NCBI GenBank assembly: GCA_963791425.1
Contig: CAWBSE010000002.1
Location: forward strand, 186,001-250,000
DNA: 64,000 bases
Direction: 5' to 3'
DNA from: DATBLE01 sp963791425
GTDB lineage: Bacteria > Actinomycetota > Thermoleophilia > Gaiellales > Gaiellaceae
Shown here: piece after piece, positions 1-8,213 of the stretch
Layout: every line of letters begins with the position of its first letter
Position numbering within the stretch: position 1 is the first letter of the stretch
Notes under the pieces: model-generated
Told to the model about the DNA's origin: nothing
What the model saw: the letters and a program-made list of their open reading frames with translations, nothing else
The model's database searches: none
Translations under genes and position numbers: made by a program

Positions 1-90
1 GCGGTCGACATCGGCGAGCAGACCGCCTACCTCGTGACCGGCGAGTTCCGCGAGTTCACGGACGCGTCCCATCCTGAAGAGCTGGCGTAG
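1..90 (+). CDS. C-terminal fragment of an unidentified protein
   Basis: Only the last 29 codons lie in the window; the frame is open from base 1 and closes with TAG at 88-90. The peptide is acidic and ends in HPEELA. No motif is visible and I do not recognise the family. The reading frame of the next gene runs on directly behind it. Confidence 0.5.
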   Translation, partial: AVDIGEQTAYLVTGEFREFTDASHPEELA

Positions 91-139
91 CCTCTTCCTG
101 CTCCCGACGGTCGCGCTGGTCGCGGCCGGCGCGGGGCCG

Positions 140-1103
140 GTGGTCGCATCGGGCGCCTCGGCGCCGGTCGTCCGCTTCGCGTTCGCCGGCGACATCGCGA
201 TGACACAGGGGCCGGCCGACTCCTACTTCCGCTCGGTGCACCCCGACCTGACCGGCGACGTCGTCTGGGGCAACCTCGAGGGGACGCTGACCAATCGCGG
301 GTACTCGAAGTGCGGCGCACCGGGGGACTCGCAGTGCTTCGCGTTCCGGGCGCCGCCCTCGTACGCCCCCCTGCTACGCGACGCCGGCTTCACGGTGATG
401 AACCTCGCGAACAACCACGCGCTCGACTACGGGTCGGTCGGCCAGCAGGACACGGTCGCCGCGGCTGCGCTCGTCGGGGCTGCTCACCGAGGGGCGGCCC
501 GGCGAGGTCGCGTACCTCAAGGTGCGCGGCACGCGGCTGGCCGTGCTCGGGTTCGCCCCGTACAAGTGGGCGTCGAACCTGATCGACATCCCGGGGGCGG
601 TCGCGCTCGTGAAGAAGGCCGACACCTGGGCCGACCTCGTCATCGTCACCATGCACGCCGGCGCCGAGGGCTCCGACCACCAGCACGTCCTCCCCGGCAC
701 CGAGTACTTCCTCGGCGAGAACCGCGGCAATGCGGTCGCGTTCTCCCACGCGGTGATCAACGCCGGCGCCGACCTCGTCGTCGGCAGCGGCCCGCACGTC
801 CTGCGCGGGATGGAGTGGTACCGCGGCCGGATGATCGCCTACTCGATCGGGAACTTCGTCGGCTACCACACCCTCGCCACGTCGGGCGTGAGCGGCATCA
901 CCGGGATCCTCCAGGTCGCGCTGAAGCGGGACGGCTCGTACGTCGTGGGAAACCTCGTCCCGGTGACGATCGCCGGCGACGGCATCCCCCGCCCGGACCC
1001 GTCCGAGGCGGCTCACGGCATCGTCCGCACGCTGTCGAAGGAGGACTTCGGAAAGCGGGCGATCCAGGTGTCCAGAACGGGCGTGTTGCGACCGCCGTCT
1101 TGA
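140..1103 (+). CDS. CapA-family (poly-gamma-glutamate synthesis type) metallophosphatase-fold protein, frameshifted
   Basis: CapA family proteins have a metallophosphatase fold and are linked to poly-gamma-glutamate or capsule export. Family blocks are present in order: AFAGDIAM, NLEG, NLANNHALDYG, TMHAG, GSGPHVLRG and YSIGNF. A single extra G in a GCGG run near 464 breaks the frame; removing it joins the two halves into a protein of roughly normal length. GTG 140 is the first canonical start, but the same frame is open upstream from about 71 and encodes a basic then hydrophobic stretch (SWRSLFLLPTVALVAAG) that looks like a signal peptide, so the true start is probably upstream or altered. 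It is likely exported or membrane-facing. The substrate is unknown. Confidence 0.8.
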
Positions 1104-1142
1104 CATACATCGACATTTGTCTATATTGAGGAATGTCGATGT
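1100..1142 (+). promoter_or_regulatory. arsR1 promoter with ArsR-type inverted-repeat operator
   Basis: A TTGACA -35 (1100-1105) is followed after 16 bases by TATATT (1122-1127), five bases before ATG 1133. An exact 11-base inverted repeat, ACATCGACATT (1107-1117) and AATGTCGATGT (1132-1142), surrounds the -10 and reaches into the start codon. ArsR repressors classically bind such dyads over the promoter, so autorepression relieved by As(III) is the expected mode. The second arsR promoter contains a closely similar sequence. Confidence 0.75.
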
Positions 1143-1495
1143 CTGCGCTGCCCGTGATCTCCTGTTGCGGCCCGCTCGCCGAGCCGATGTCGGCCGACGA
1201 GGCAGGCGCGACTGCGAACCTCTTCAAGGCGCTCGCCGACCCGGCGCGGGTCAAGATCGTCAACCTGCTCGCCACGAGCGACGAGCCGATCTGCACGTGC
1301 AACCTGACGGAGCCGCTCGGGCTGACGCAGCCGACGGTCAGCCACCACCTGAAGAAACTCACCGACGCGGGACTGCTCCTGCGCGAGCAGCGCGGCGTCT
1401 GGGCCTACTACTCGATCAACCCCGACGCGGTTGCGCAGTTGCGCGCCGTCGTCGATTTCGGAAAGGAGCACGACCATGAGCGATCAGCTGCGTGA
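1133..1495 (+). CDS. arsR: ArsR/SmtB-family arsenic-responsive repressor (first copy)
   Basis: A 120-residue winged-helix repressor of the ArsR family. It has the recognition helix region TQPTVSHHLKKL (about 65-76) and a CxC pair C54/C56 in the helix before it, the usual As(III) ligands, plus an N-terminal C11-C12 that could supply a third ligand. The start is ATG 1133 or ATG 1139; 1133 lies five bases behind the -10, so the transcript is probably leaderless. The 3' end overlaps arsM by 20 bases, so the two are translationally coupled. It probably represses itself and arsM. Confidence 0.92.
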   Translation: MSMSALPVISCCGPLAEPMSADEAGATANLFKALADPARVKIVNLLATSDEPICTCNLTEPLGLTQPTVSHHLKKLTDAGLLLREQRGVWAYYSINPDAVAQLRAVVDFGKEHDHERSAA

Positions 1496-2288
1496 AGAGG
1501 TGCGCGAGCGCTACGCCGAGGCGGCGCGCGCGGTCACCGACGGCCAGGCCGGAAGCTGCGGCAGCGGCTCCTGCTGCCAGGACTCCGCAAGCGCGACGAC
1601 GAGCGCCCGCTTCGGCGAGCTCCTCTACGACGCCGAGCAGCGCGGCGAGCTGCCGGAGGCGGCGACACTCGCCAGCCTCGGCTGCGGCAACCCGACCGCT
1701 GTTGCCGATCTCCGTGAGGGCGAGGTCGTCCTCGACCTCGGCTCCGGCGGCGGGATCGACGTGATCCTCTCCGCGAAGCGGGTCGGCCCGACGGGCATCG
1801 CCTGGGGGCTCGACATGACGGAGGAGATGCTCGCGCTGGCGCGCGCGAACGCCGCGGAGGCCGGCATCACGAACGCGCACTTCCTCAGGGGTGAGATCGA
1901 GGACGTGCCGCTCCCAGCCGACAGCGTCGACGTCGTCATCTCCAACTGCGTGATCAACCTCTCGACCGACAAGCCGGCCGTCTTCTCCGAGCTGGCGCGC
2001 GTGCTCCGGCCCGGCGGCAGGATCGGCGTCAGCGACGTCGTCGCCGAGGACCGCCTCAGCCCGGCCGACCGCGCGGAGCGCGGGAGCTACGTCGGCTGCA
2101 TCGCCGGCGCGCTCTCGAAGAGCGAGTACGAGGGGCTGTTGGCCGACGCGGGCTTCGAAGACGTGAGCGTCGAGTTCACGCACGAGGTCGCCGACGGCCT
2201 ACACGGCGCGATCGTGAAGGCGGTCAAGCCGGTCGGCGCGGCGCGCACGGCGCTCCCGCTCGTGGGAGCGCGTTCCGGCTGCTGCTAG
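1476..2288 (+). CDS. arsM: Arsenite S-adenosylmethionine methyltransferase
   Basis: It methylates As(III) using SAM in the cytoplasm, giving methylated arsenicals. The SAM motif DLGSGGGID is at 87-95. The conserved ArsM cysteines are present as C70 (SLGCGNP), C158 (SNCVINL) and C208 (VGCIAGA), with an extra N-terminal cluster C28/C33/C34 and a terminal CC pair at 269-270. ATG 1476 is chosen because AAAGGAG precedes it by eight bases; it lies inside the 3' end of arsR1. At 270 residues it has the normal family length. It converges on the aquaporin gene with only three bases between stop codons. Confidence 0.95.
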   Translation: MSDQLREEVRERYAEAARAVTDGQAGSCGSGSCCQDSASATTSARFGELLYDAEQRGELPEAATLASLGCGNPTAVADLREGEVVLDLGSGGGIDVILSAKRVGPTGIAWGLDMTEEMLALARANAAEAGITNAHFLRGEIEDVPLPADSVDVVISNCVINLSTDKPAVFSELARVLRPGGRIGVSDVVAEDRLSPADRAERGSYVGCIAGALSKSEYEGLLADAGFEDVSVEFTHEVADGLHGAIVKAVKPVGAARTALPLVGARSGCC

Positions 2289-2291
2289 ACG

Positions 2292-2945
2292 CTAGGAGTG
2301 CTCGCCGCGGATGAACTGGTAGACGAACGCCCCGATCGCCGCCCCGATCGGCGGTGCGACGAGGTAGATCCAGAGCGAGTGCACGTCACCCGAGACGAGC
2401 GCCGGCCCGGCGGAGCGCATCGGGTTCATCGACGCCCCGGAGATCGGGCCGCCGAACATCGCGTCCAGGCCGACCATGCCGCCGACGGCGATCGCGGCGG
2501 CCTCGCCCACGGCCCGGGTGTCGGTCGCCACGGCCATGATCACGCTCATCAGGAACGCGGTCATCACGATCTCCCACAGGAACGACTGCATGTCCGAGCC
2601 CGACGGCAAGGTCGCGCCGACGTGGGCGATGTTGCCCAGCGAGGCGCGCAGGAGCGCGGCGGCGGCGATCGCCCCGGCGAGCTGCGCCACCCAGTAGGCA
2701 GCCGCGCGCGGCCACGGGAAGTGGCGGGTGAGCACGAACGCGAGCGTGACCGCGCCGTTCAGATGCGCGCCCGAGATGTGCCCGACCGCGTAGATCATCG
2801 CCATGATCACCAGCCCGAACGCGATCGCCACGCCGACGTGCCCGAGCTGGCCGGTCTTGGCGTCGACCATGATCGCGCCGCACCCGGCAAAGACGAGCGC
2901 GAACGTACCGAGCGCCTCGGCGACCAGACGGCGGGCGAGCGACAC
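2292..2945 (-). CDS. MIP/aquaporin-family channel with altered NPA motifs
   Basis: A 217-residue six-helix major intrinsic protein. The first pore motif reads NGA (63-65, in SGAHLNGAVT) instead of NPA, and the second NPM (174-176, in SGASMNPMRS), followed by the selectivity-filter Arg177. Channels of this family beside arsC, such as AqpS, conduct arsenite or methylarsenicals, and location in this arsenic locus suggests the same. The gene is read leftward behind arsC1, whose TAG overlaps its GTG start by one base. Channel function is well supported; the solute is inferred from context. Confidence 0.85.
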   Translation of the reverse strand: MSLARRLVAEALGTFALVFAGCGAIMVDAKTGQLGHVGVAIAFGLVIMAMIYAVGHISGAHLNGAVTLAFVLTRHFPWPRAAAYWVAQLAGAIAAAALLRASLGNIAHVGATLPSGSDMQSFLWEIVMTAFLMSVIMAVATDTRAVGEAAAIAVGGMVGLDAMFGGPISGASMNPMRSAGPALVSGDVHSLWIYLVAPPIGAAIGAFVYQFIRGEHS

Positions 2946-3580
2946 TACGCGAGCAACTCGCCGACGAGCGCCTGCACGCGGCCGTCGATCTGGTCTCGGA
3001 TCCGGCGAACGGCCTCGAGATCCTGGCCCGCCGGGTCGTCGAGCTCCCAGTCCTCGTAGCGCTTGCCCGGATAGATCGGGCAGGCATCACCGCAGCCCAT
3101 CGTGATCACGACGTCGGCAGCGCGAACGACCTCGTCGGTGAGCGGCTTCGGGAACTCCTCGCTCATGTCCACGCCGATCTCCGCCATCGCCGCGACGACC
3201 GCAGGGTTGATCTCGTCGCCCGGCGCGCTGCCGGCCGAGCGCACGTGCACCCGTCCCTCCGATCGCAGCTTCACGAGCCCCGCCGCCATCTGCGAGCGAC
3301 CCGCGTTGTGGACGCAGACGAACAACACCTCGGGTTGCTCCTTCACGATGGCTCCTTCCGCCTGGCCGAGAGCCTTCAGCCGCTGGCGAGCGAACCGATG
3401 CACGAGCACCGGCACATAGACGTTGACGGTGGCGCCGCCGAGCAGGTCGGTCGACTCGGCGATATACCGGGCGATCGTCTCCTGCGAGAAGACGCCGGCG
3501 AACTCCCGCTGGAGCGCCTCGGCCGCCCGCTCGACGTGCTGGCGAGTGACCGGATCGAGAACATCGAGCTGCTCGGACAT
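2945..3580 (-). CDS. arsC: Arsenate reductase, low-molecular-weight phosphatase type, with N-terminal helical domain
   Basis: It reduces arsenate to arsenite. Residues 85-211 are the phosphatase-like domain: the CX5R loop C89-VHNAG-R95-S, the redox pair C163 and C167 (MGCGDAC) and the DDP loop near 181-183. This is the thioredoxin or mycothiol-coupled class. Residues 1-80 form a separate helical domain (SQETIARYIAES) that is found fused to some actinobacterial ArsC proteins. The start is ATG 3580. It is divergent from arsR2 and overlaps the aquaporin start, forming a two-gene operon. Confidence 0.92.
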   Translation of the reverse strand: MSEQLDVLDPVTRQHVERAAEALQREFAGVFSQETIARYIAESTDLLGGATVNVYVPVLVHRFARQRLKALGQAEGAIVKEQPEVLFVCVHNAGRSQMAAGLVKLRSEGRVHVRSAGSAPGDEINPAVVAAMAEIGVDMSEEFPKPLTDEVVRAADVVITMGCGDACPIYPGKRYEDWELDDPAGQDLEAVRRIRDQIDGRVQALVGELLA

Positions 3581-3627
3581 GATCGGGCTCCTCTCATCGA
3601 CGGCGATCGATATCGATCATGGCAAGG

Positions 3628-3657
3628 TCATCGATCTCTGTCAATATGAGACTCGTG
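3628..3657 (+). promoter_or_regulatory. arsR2 promoter/operator, similar to the arsR1 site
   Basis: The sequence CATCGATCTCTGTCAATATGAG matches the arsR1 region CATCGACATTTGTCTATATTGAG at most positions, including the TGTC block and the A/T-rich -10 (TCAATAT, 3641-3647). The likely start GTG 3655 lies about seven bases downstream, as in arsR1, so transcription is probably leaderless here too. Both ArsR proteins may bind both sites. The site lies in the divergent arsC1-arsR2 gap and could control both directions. Confidence 0.6.
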
Positions 3658-3984
3658 CAGACGATCGCGACGATCGCAGCGTCGTGCCCGCCGCTCCTGC
3701 AGGGGCCGCTCGGAGAGGACGATGCCGCCCGCCTGAGCCAGGCGCTGAGGATCATCGCCGACCCGGCGCGGCTCCGGCTGCTCGGCCTGATCCAGGCTCA
3801 GCCGGACGGAGAGGCCTGCGTCTGCCACCTGACCGAGCCGCTCGGGCTGAGCCAGCCGACGGTCAGCCATCACCTGAAGGTGCTCCTCGACGCAGGGCTC
3901 GTCGAGCGCGACCAGCGAGGGAGCTGGGCGTACTACCGGGTCGTGCCCGAGCCGCTCGCCGCGCTCCGCGACCTGCTGGCGTGA
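3655..3984 (+). CDS. arsR: ArsR/SmtB-family arsenic-responsive repressor (second copy)
   Basis: A second ArsR protein of about 109 residues. It has a CxC pair in ACVCHLTE, an upstream lone Cys in ASCPP, and the recognition helix SQPTVSHHLKVL, nearly identical to arsR1. GTG 3655 is preferred because of the -10 at 3641-3647; ATG 3646 and ATG 3619 are in-frame alternatives that would place the start inside or before that -10. Its TGA overlaps the GTG of the next gene. It heads the arsC2-acr3-transporter operon. Confidence 0.9.
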   Translation: MQTIATIAASCPPLLQGPLGEDDAARLSQALRIIADPARLRLLGLIQAQPDGEACVCHLTEPLGLSQPTVSHHLKVLLDAGLVERDQRGSWAYYRVVPEPLAALRDLLA

Positions 3985-4370
3985 ACGTTCTCTTCGTCTG
4001 CGTCGGAAACAGCGGCCGCAGCGTGATGGCGGAGCGACTCTTCCGGCGGGACGCGGCCGGACGGCACGAGGCGCGGTCGGCCGGCGTCGACCCGCACGGC
4101 GCCGGCGCTGAGCCAACGGTCGTCGAGGCACTGGGCGAACTCGGGATCGACGCCTCCGACCACATCCAGCACAAGCTCGACGACGAGGACGTCGCCTGGG
4201 CCGACATCGTGATCGCCGCCTGCGACGTCGCGTGCCCGGTCGTCCCCGGGAAGCGCTACGAGAACTGGGGCATCTCCGACCCGTACGGCCGACCGCTCGA
4301 GGACGTGCGTCCGATCCGCGACGAGATCGCGCGCCGCGTCGCGACGCTCGTCGCGGAGCTCGACGGATGA
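3981..4370 (+). CDS. arsC: Second arsenate reductase-like low-molecular-weight phosphatase
   Basis: A stand-alone 129-residue protein of the LMW-PTPase/ArsC fold with C7-VGNSG-R13-S, a redox-type pair C81/C85 (AACDVAC) and D100-P101. It lacks the helical N-domain of the first ArsC. It is most likely another arsenate reductase, although a few such proteins act as tyrosine phosphatases. GTG 3981 overlaps the arsR2 stop (GTGA), and its own TGA overlaps the acr3 ATG (ATGA), so the four genes are translationally coupled. Confidence 0.88.
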   Translation: MNVLFVCVGNSGRSVMAERLFRRDAAGRHEARSAGVDPHGAGAEPTVVEALGELGIDASDHIQHKLDDEDVAWADIVIAACDVACPVVPGKRYENWGISDPYGRPLEDVRPIRDEIARRVATLVAELDG

Positions 4371-5455
4371 CCGTCACCGCAACCGCCGGAGAACAGGACG
4401 TCCTCCGCCGGCTCTCCACGCTCGACCGCTTCCTGCCGCTCTGGATCGGGCTGGCGATGGCCGTCGGCCTCGGTCTCGGCGCTCTCGTCCCCCGGCTGAA
4501 CGACGGGCTCAGCCACCTCCAGGTCGGGACCGTCAGCCTCCCGATCGCGATCGGCCTGCTCCTGATGATGTACCCCGTCCTGGCCAAGGTCCGGTACGAG
4601 GAGCTCGGCCACCTCCGCGGCGACCGCAAGCTCTTCGGCGTGTCGCTGTTCCTCTCGTGGGTCGTCGGCCCGACGCTGATGTTCGCACTCGCGTGGACGT
4701 TCCTCGCCGACCAGCCCGAGTACCGGACCGGCGTGATCATCGTCGGGCTGGCCCGCTGCATCGCGATGGTGCTGATCTGGAACGAGCTCGCCTGCGGAGA
4801 CAACGACCGCGCGGCAGTGCTCGTCGTCTTCAACGCGATCTTCCAGGTCGTCGCCTACTCGTTCCTTGGCTACTTCTACTTGACCGTCCTCCCCGGCTGG
4901 CTCGGCCTCGACACCCAGGGCTTCGAGGTCAGCATCTGGGAGGTTGCGCGAACGGTGCTGATCTTCCTGGGAATCCCGCTCGCCGCAGGCGTCGCGACCC
5001 GCCTGATCGGCGTGCGCCGCCGCGGCCGCACCTGGTACGAGAGCCGCTTCATCCCGCGAATCGCGCCGATCACGCTCTACGGCCTGCTGTTCACGATCGT
5101 CGTGCTGTTCGCCATCCAGGGCGACGCGATCACCGCCGATCCGGCCGACGTCGCCCGGATCGCGCTGCCGCTCCTCCTCTACTTCGCGATCATGTGGCTG
5201 ATGGGGTTCGGCGTCGGCAAGACGATCGGCCTGCCGTATCCGCAAACCGCGACGCTCGCCTTCACTGTCGCGAGCAACGACTTCGAACTGGCGATCGCCG
5301 TCGCGGTCGGCGTCTTCGGCGCCACCTCCGGCGAGGCGCTGGCGGGCGTGGTCGGGCCGCTGATCGAGGTGCCCGTGCTCGTCGGGCTCGTCTACGTCGC
5401 GCTCTGGGCGCGGCGCTTCTTTGTCGAGAGGTCGCCCGCTACGCTCGTGACATGA
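4367..5455 (+). CDS. acr3: Arsenite efflux permease of the ACR3 family
   Basis: A 362-residue ten-helix carrier that exports As(III). The signature GLARCIAMVLIWNELACGD, with the conserved cysteine at 131 and a second at 143, identifies ACR3 rather than ArsB. It has a short soluble N-terminus and normal family length. ATG 4367 overlaps the arsC2 stop, and its stop overlaps the following transporter start, both as ATGA. It exports the product of the two ArsC enzymes. Confidence 0.95.
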   Translation: MTVTATAGEQDVLRRLSTLDRFLPLWIGLAMAVGLGLGALVPRLNDGLSHLQVGTVSLPIAIGLLLMMYPVLAKVRYEELGHLRGDRKLFGVSLFLSWVVGPTLMFALAWTFLADQPEYRTGVIIVGLARCIAMVLIWNELACGDNDRAAVLVVFNAIFQVVAYSFLGYFYLTVLPGWLGLDTQGFEVSIWEVARTVLIFLGIPLAAGVATRLIGVRRRGRTWYESRFIPRIAPITLYGLLFTIVVLFAIQGDAITADPADVARIALPLLLYFAIMWLMGFGVGKTIGLPYPQTATLAFTVASNDFELAIAVAVGVFGATSGEALAGVVGPLIEVPVLVGLVYVALWARRFFVERSPATLVT

Positions 5456-6093
5456 CCGTCGGGCAGATCCAACTCGCCCAGTCGTTTCCCGAACGCCGCC
5501 GGCTCGAGCGCCGCGCACGGCTGCTCGCCTGGGGCGGCATCGCATGGCACATCGTCGAGTTCGCGATCGCAATCGCCGCGGGGATCGCTGCCGGATCGAT
5601 CGCACTGATCGGGTTCGGTGCGGACAGCCTGATCGAGGCGTTCGCGGGCATCGTTGTCGTCTGGCTCTTCACCGGGACGAGGGTCGGCTCGGCGCGCGCG
5701 GAGCGACGAGCGCAGCAGTTGATCGCGATCAGCTTCTACGTCCTCGCCATCTACATCACCGTCGACGCGGTTCGGGCGCTCGCTGTCGGAGACAAGCCAG
5801 GCACGAGCTGGGTCGGCATCGGGCTCGCAGCCGTGACGGCGCCGACGATGCCGCTGCTCGCCCGGGCGAAACGACGCGTCGGCGAACGTCTCGGCTCGGC
5901 GGCGACGGTGCAGGAGGGCGCGCAGAACATGATCTGCGCCTACCTGTCGATCGCCCTGCTCGTGGGTCTGCTCGCCAACGCCCTCGCCGGTTGGTGGTGG
6001 GCTGACCCGGCCGCCGCACTGGTGATCGCCGCCGTCGCGGCCCGCGAGGGCCGTCAGAGCTGGCGCGGCCAAGGCTGCTGCGACGCCTGCTAG
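5452..6093 (+). CDS. Cation-efflux-like membrane protein with Cys-rich tail, arsenic operon
   Basis: A 213-residue membrane protein with about five hydrophobic segments and a cation-diffusion-facilitator-like block GADSLIEAFAG. It lacks the long histidine-rich loop and C-terminal cytoplasmic domain of classical CDF exporters. The C-terminus ends in CCDAC, a possible thiolate metal site. As the last gene of the arsR2 operon it may move or sense a thiophilic metal(loid); that is inferred. Its TAG and the stop of glcF share the palindrome CTAG, so the convergent ends overlap by four bases. Confidence 0.75.
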   Translation: MTVGQIQLAQSFPERRRLERRARLLAWGGIAWHIVEFAIAIAAGIAAGSIALIGFGADSLIEAFAGIVVVWLFTGTRVGSARAERRAQQLIAISFYVLAIYITVDAVRALAVGDKPGTSWVGIGLAAVTAPTMPLLARAKRRVGERLGSAATVQEGAQNMICAYLSIALLVGLLANALAGWWWADPAAALVIAAVAAREGRQSWRGQGCCDAC

Positions 6094-7286
6094 CGGCGGG
6101 CTGATCCGAGCAGCTGCTCGGCCCCGACGCCGCGGAGCGACGCATCGAGGATCTCGACCGGGTGCAGCGCGGGCAACGGGCCTCCCGACTTCCGCAGATA
6201 CGTCGAGACCTGGACCAGGCAACCGGGGTTCGCGCTCGCGTAGGCGTCCGCCCCGGTCGCGGCGACGTTCGCGGCCTTGCGCTCGCCGAGCTCCCGCGCG
6301 GCATCGGGCTGGACGAGGTTGTAGATCCCGGCGCTGCCGCAGCAGATCGCCTGCTCGCGCGGCTCGGTCAGCGTCAGCCCGGGGATCGAGCCGAGCACGC
6401 TCCGCGGCGCGTCGCGGATCCCCTGCGCGTGGCCCAGATGGCAGGCGTCCTGGTACGCGACCCGCATCGGCAGCTCGTGCCGCTCCGCCCGGGGCTCGAG
6501 CTCCGCGAGCAACTCGTTGACGTCGACGACGCGAACCGGGAGGCCGGCGTCCTTCAGGTGCGACCCGCAGCCCGCCGCGTTGACGACGATCGCGTCGACG
6601 TCGCCGAAGACCTCGGCGATCCGCGCGGCGCGGCGGCGCCCCTCCTCGGGCCGGCCCGCGTGGAGATGCAGCGCGCCGCAGCACTGCTGCCCACGCGGCG
6701 CGACGACCTCGCACCCCTCGGCGGCGAGCACGCGCGCCGTCGCGGCGTTCACGTTCCCGAAGACGACACGCTGGACGCAGCCGAGCAGGAGCCCGACGCG
6801 CATCCGCTTCACCCCGTCGGCCGGGAACAGCTCCGGCGGCTTCTCGGGCGAGCGCCACGGCGGCTTCAGCGCCGCAAACGGCGCGAGCCGCCCGGGCAGC
6901 CGCCTCGGCGTCAGCGCCAGCGCCATCCGCAGCCGCCGCGGGTGCGGCACCGCGGCGAAGACGAGCGCGCGCTGGAGCCGCTCGCCGCGCGGCCGGTCGT
7001 AGTTCTGCTCGATGTGGGCGCGCGTCTCCTCGATCAGCCGGTCGTACCGCACGCCCGACGGGCACGAGGTCACGCACGCCATGCAACCGAGGCAGCGGTC
7101 GAAGTGCTGCACGGTCGTGTCGGTGAGCTGGATCGACCCGTCGACCAGCCCGTCCATCAACAGGATCCGCCCGCGCGGCGAGTCCATCTCCTCCTGCCAG
7201 AGCACCCCGTAGGTGGGGCACGTCGGCAGGCAGAAGCCGCAGTGGACGCAGTCGTCGATCAGATCGCGCGAGATCTCGGCCGTCAC
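6090..7286 (-). CDS. glcF: Glycolate oxidase iron-sulfur subunit
   Basis: A 398-residue protein. The N-terminus carries two [4Fe-4S] ferredoxin motifs, CVHCGFCLPTCP and CLGCMACVTSCP. The C-terminal part has two cysteine-rich CCG-type domains (QQCCGALH, AICCGSAG). In GlcDEF this subunit passes electrons from the flavoprotein to the membrane quinone pool. The start is GTG 7286, overlapping the end of glcE by four bases. It is the last gene of glcD-glcE-glcF. Confidence 0.9.
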   Translation of the reverse strand: MTAEISRDLIDDCVHCGFCLPTCPTYGVLWQEEMDSPRGRILLMDGLVDGSIQLTDTTVQHFDRCLGCMACVTSCPSGVRYDRLIEETRAHIEQNYDRPRGERLQRALVFAAVPHPRRLRMALALTPRRLPGRLAPFAALKPPWRSPEKPPELFPADGVKRMRVGLLLGCVQRVVFGNVNAATARVLAAEGCEVVAPRGQQCCGALHLHAGRPEEGRRRAARIAEVFGDVDAIVVNAAGCGSHLKDAGLPVRVVDVNELLAELEPRAERHELPMRVAYQDACHLGHAQGIRDAPRSVLGSIPGLTLTEPREQAICCGSAGIYNLVQPDAARELGERKAANVAATGADAYASANPGCLVQVSTYLRKSGGPLPALHPVEILDASLRGVGAEQLLGSARR

Positions 7287-8213
7287 ACCAGCACCCCGCC
7301 CGGATCGAACTGCGCGCGCACCCGCTCCGCGAGCGCCACCTCGGCCGGATCGCGCGAGTCGGCGACCGGCCCCGGGACGTACGCCACTCCGGCCCCCACC
7401 CGGACGACCGCCTCGTCGAGCCCGCCCAGCGTCTCGGCGAGCTTGCCCGGGTCGAACAGCAGCCGCCCCTGCGACCAGCCCTGCCTCGCCTCGGCCTCCT
7501 CCCAGACCGAGCCGTAGTCCTCGGCGCCGCCGACCAGCGCCCGGGCGATCTCGAACTGCTCGGCCACTCCACGCCGGCCGCCCTCGAACAGCACGGCCAG
7601 CCAGCCCGGCCAGAGCACGTCGACCGCCGACGGCGCGACCGGCGCGCCCAGGATCGCGAACGCCTTCTCGGCCGCGTCCCCGGCGGACGAGACCGGAACG
7701 GCCAGCGTCCGCGTCACCTCCGGCCGCGGGTGCAGCCGCAGCCCCACGCGCGCGATCAGGCCGTACCGCCCCTCCGACCCGCAGAAGAGCTTCCCGAGGT
7801 CGTAGCCGGCGACGTTCTTCACCACCTTGCCGCCCGGAGCTGGCGATCGTCCCGTCCGCGAGCACGACGGTGGCGCCGATCACGAGGTCGCGCGCCGTGC
7901 CGTAGCGGTGGCGCCGCGGCCCGGAGAGGTTCGACGCGATGCACGCGCCGATCGTCGGGTTTCCCGGCGGGTCGAGCGCGAGCATCTGCCCGTGGCCCTC
8001 CAGCCGCGCGTTGAGATCCTTCACCCGGATCCCCGCCTCGACGATCGCGGTCAGGTCACCCGCTTCGTGCTCGAGCACCTGGTCGAGCCGCCGCGTCGAG
8101 ATGACGACGTCGCCGCCGTCGCGCTCGATCGACACGCGCTCGCCGCGCTCGCCTGCACCCGCGAGCGCCTCGGCCGCCTCGTGCACGCTCCAGATCTCAG
8201 AGACGCTCGGCAA
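7283..8213 (-). CDS. glcE: Glycolate oxidase FAD-binding subunit, frameshifted
   Basis: A PCMH-type FAD-binding protein. The N-terminal half has the FAD loop PPGNPTIGACIASN, and the second half begins VKNVAGYDLGKLFCGSEG. The halves lie in different frames because of one extra base in a G/C run at about 7832-7834; removing it gives a 309-residue protein of the GlcE type. The start is probably TTG 8213, inside the 3' end of glcD, with GTG 8186 as an alternative. GlcE and GlcD together form the catalytic flavoprotein. Confidence 0.85.

Noticed and set aside
1100..6093. Arsenic genes as a recently acquired mobile island
   Set aside because: No integrase, transposase, tRNA or direct repeats flank the locus and its codon use looks like its neighbours.
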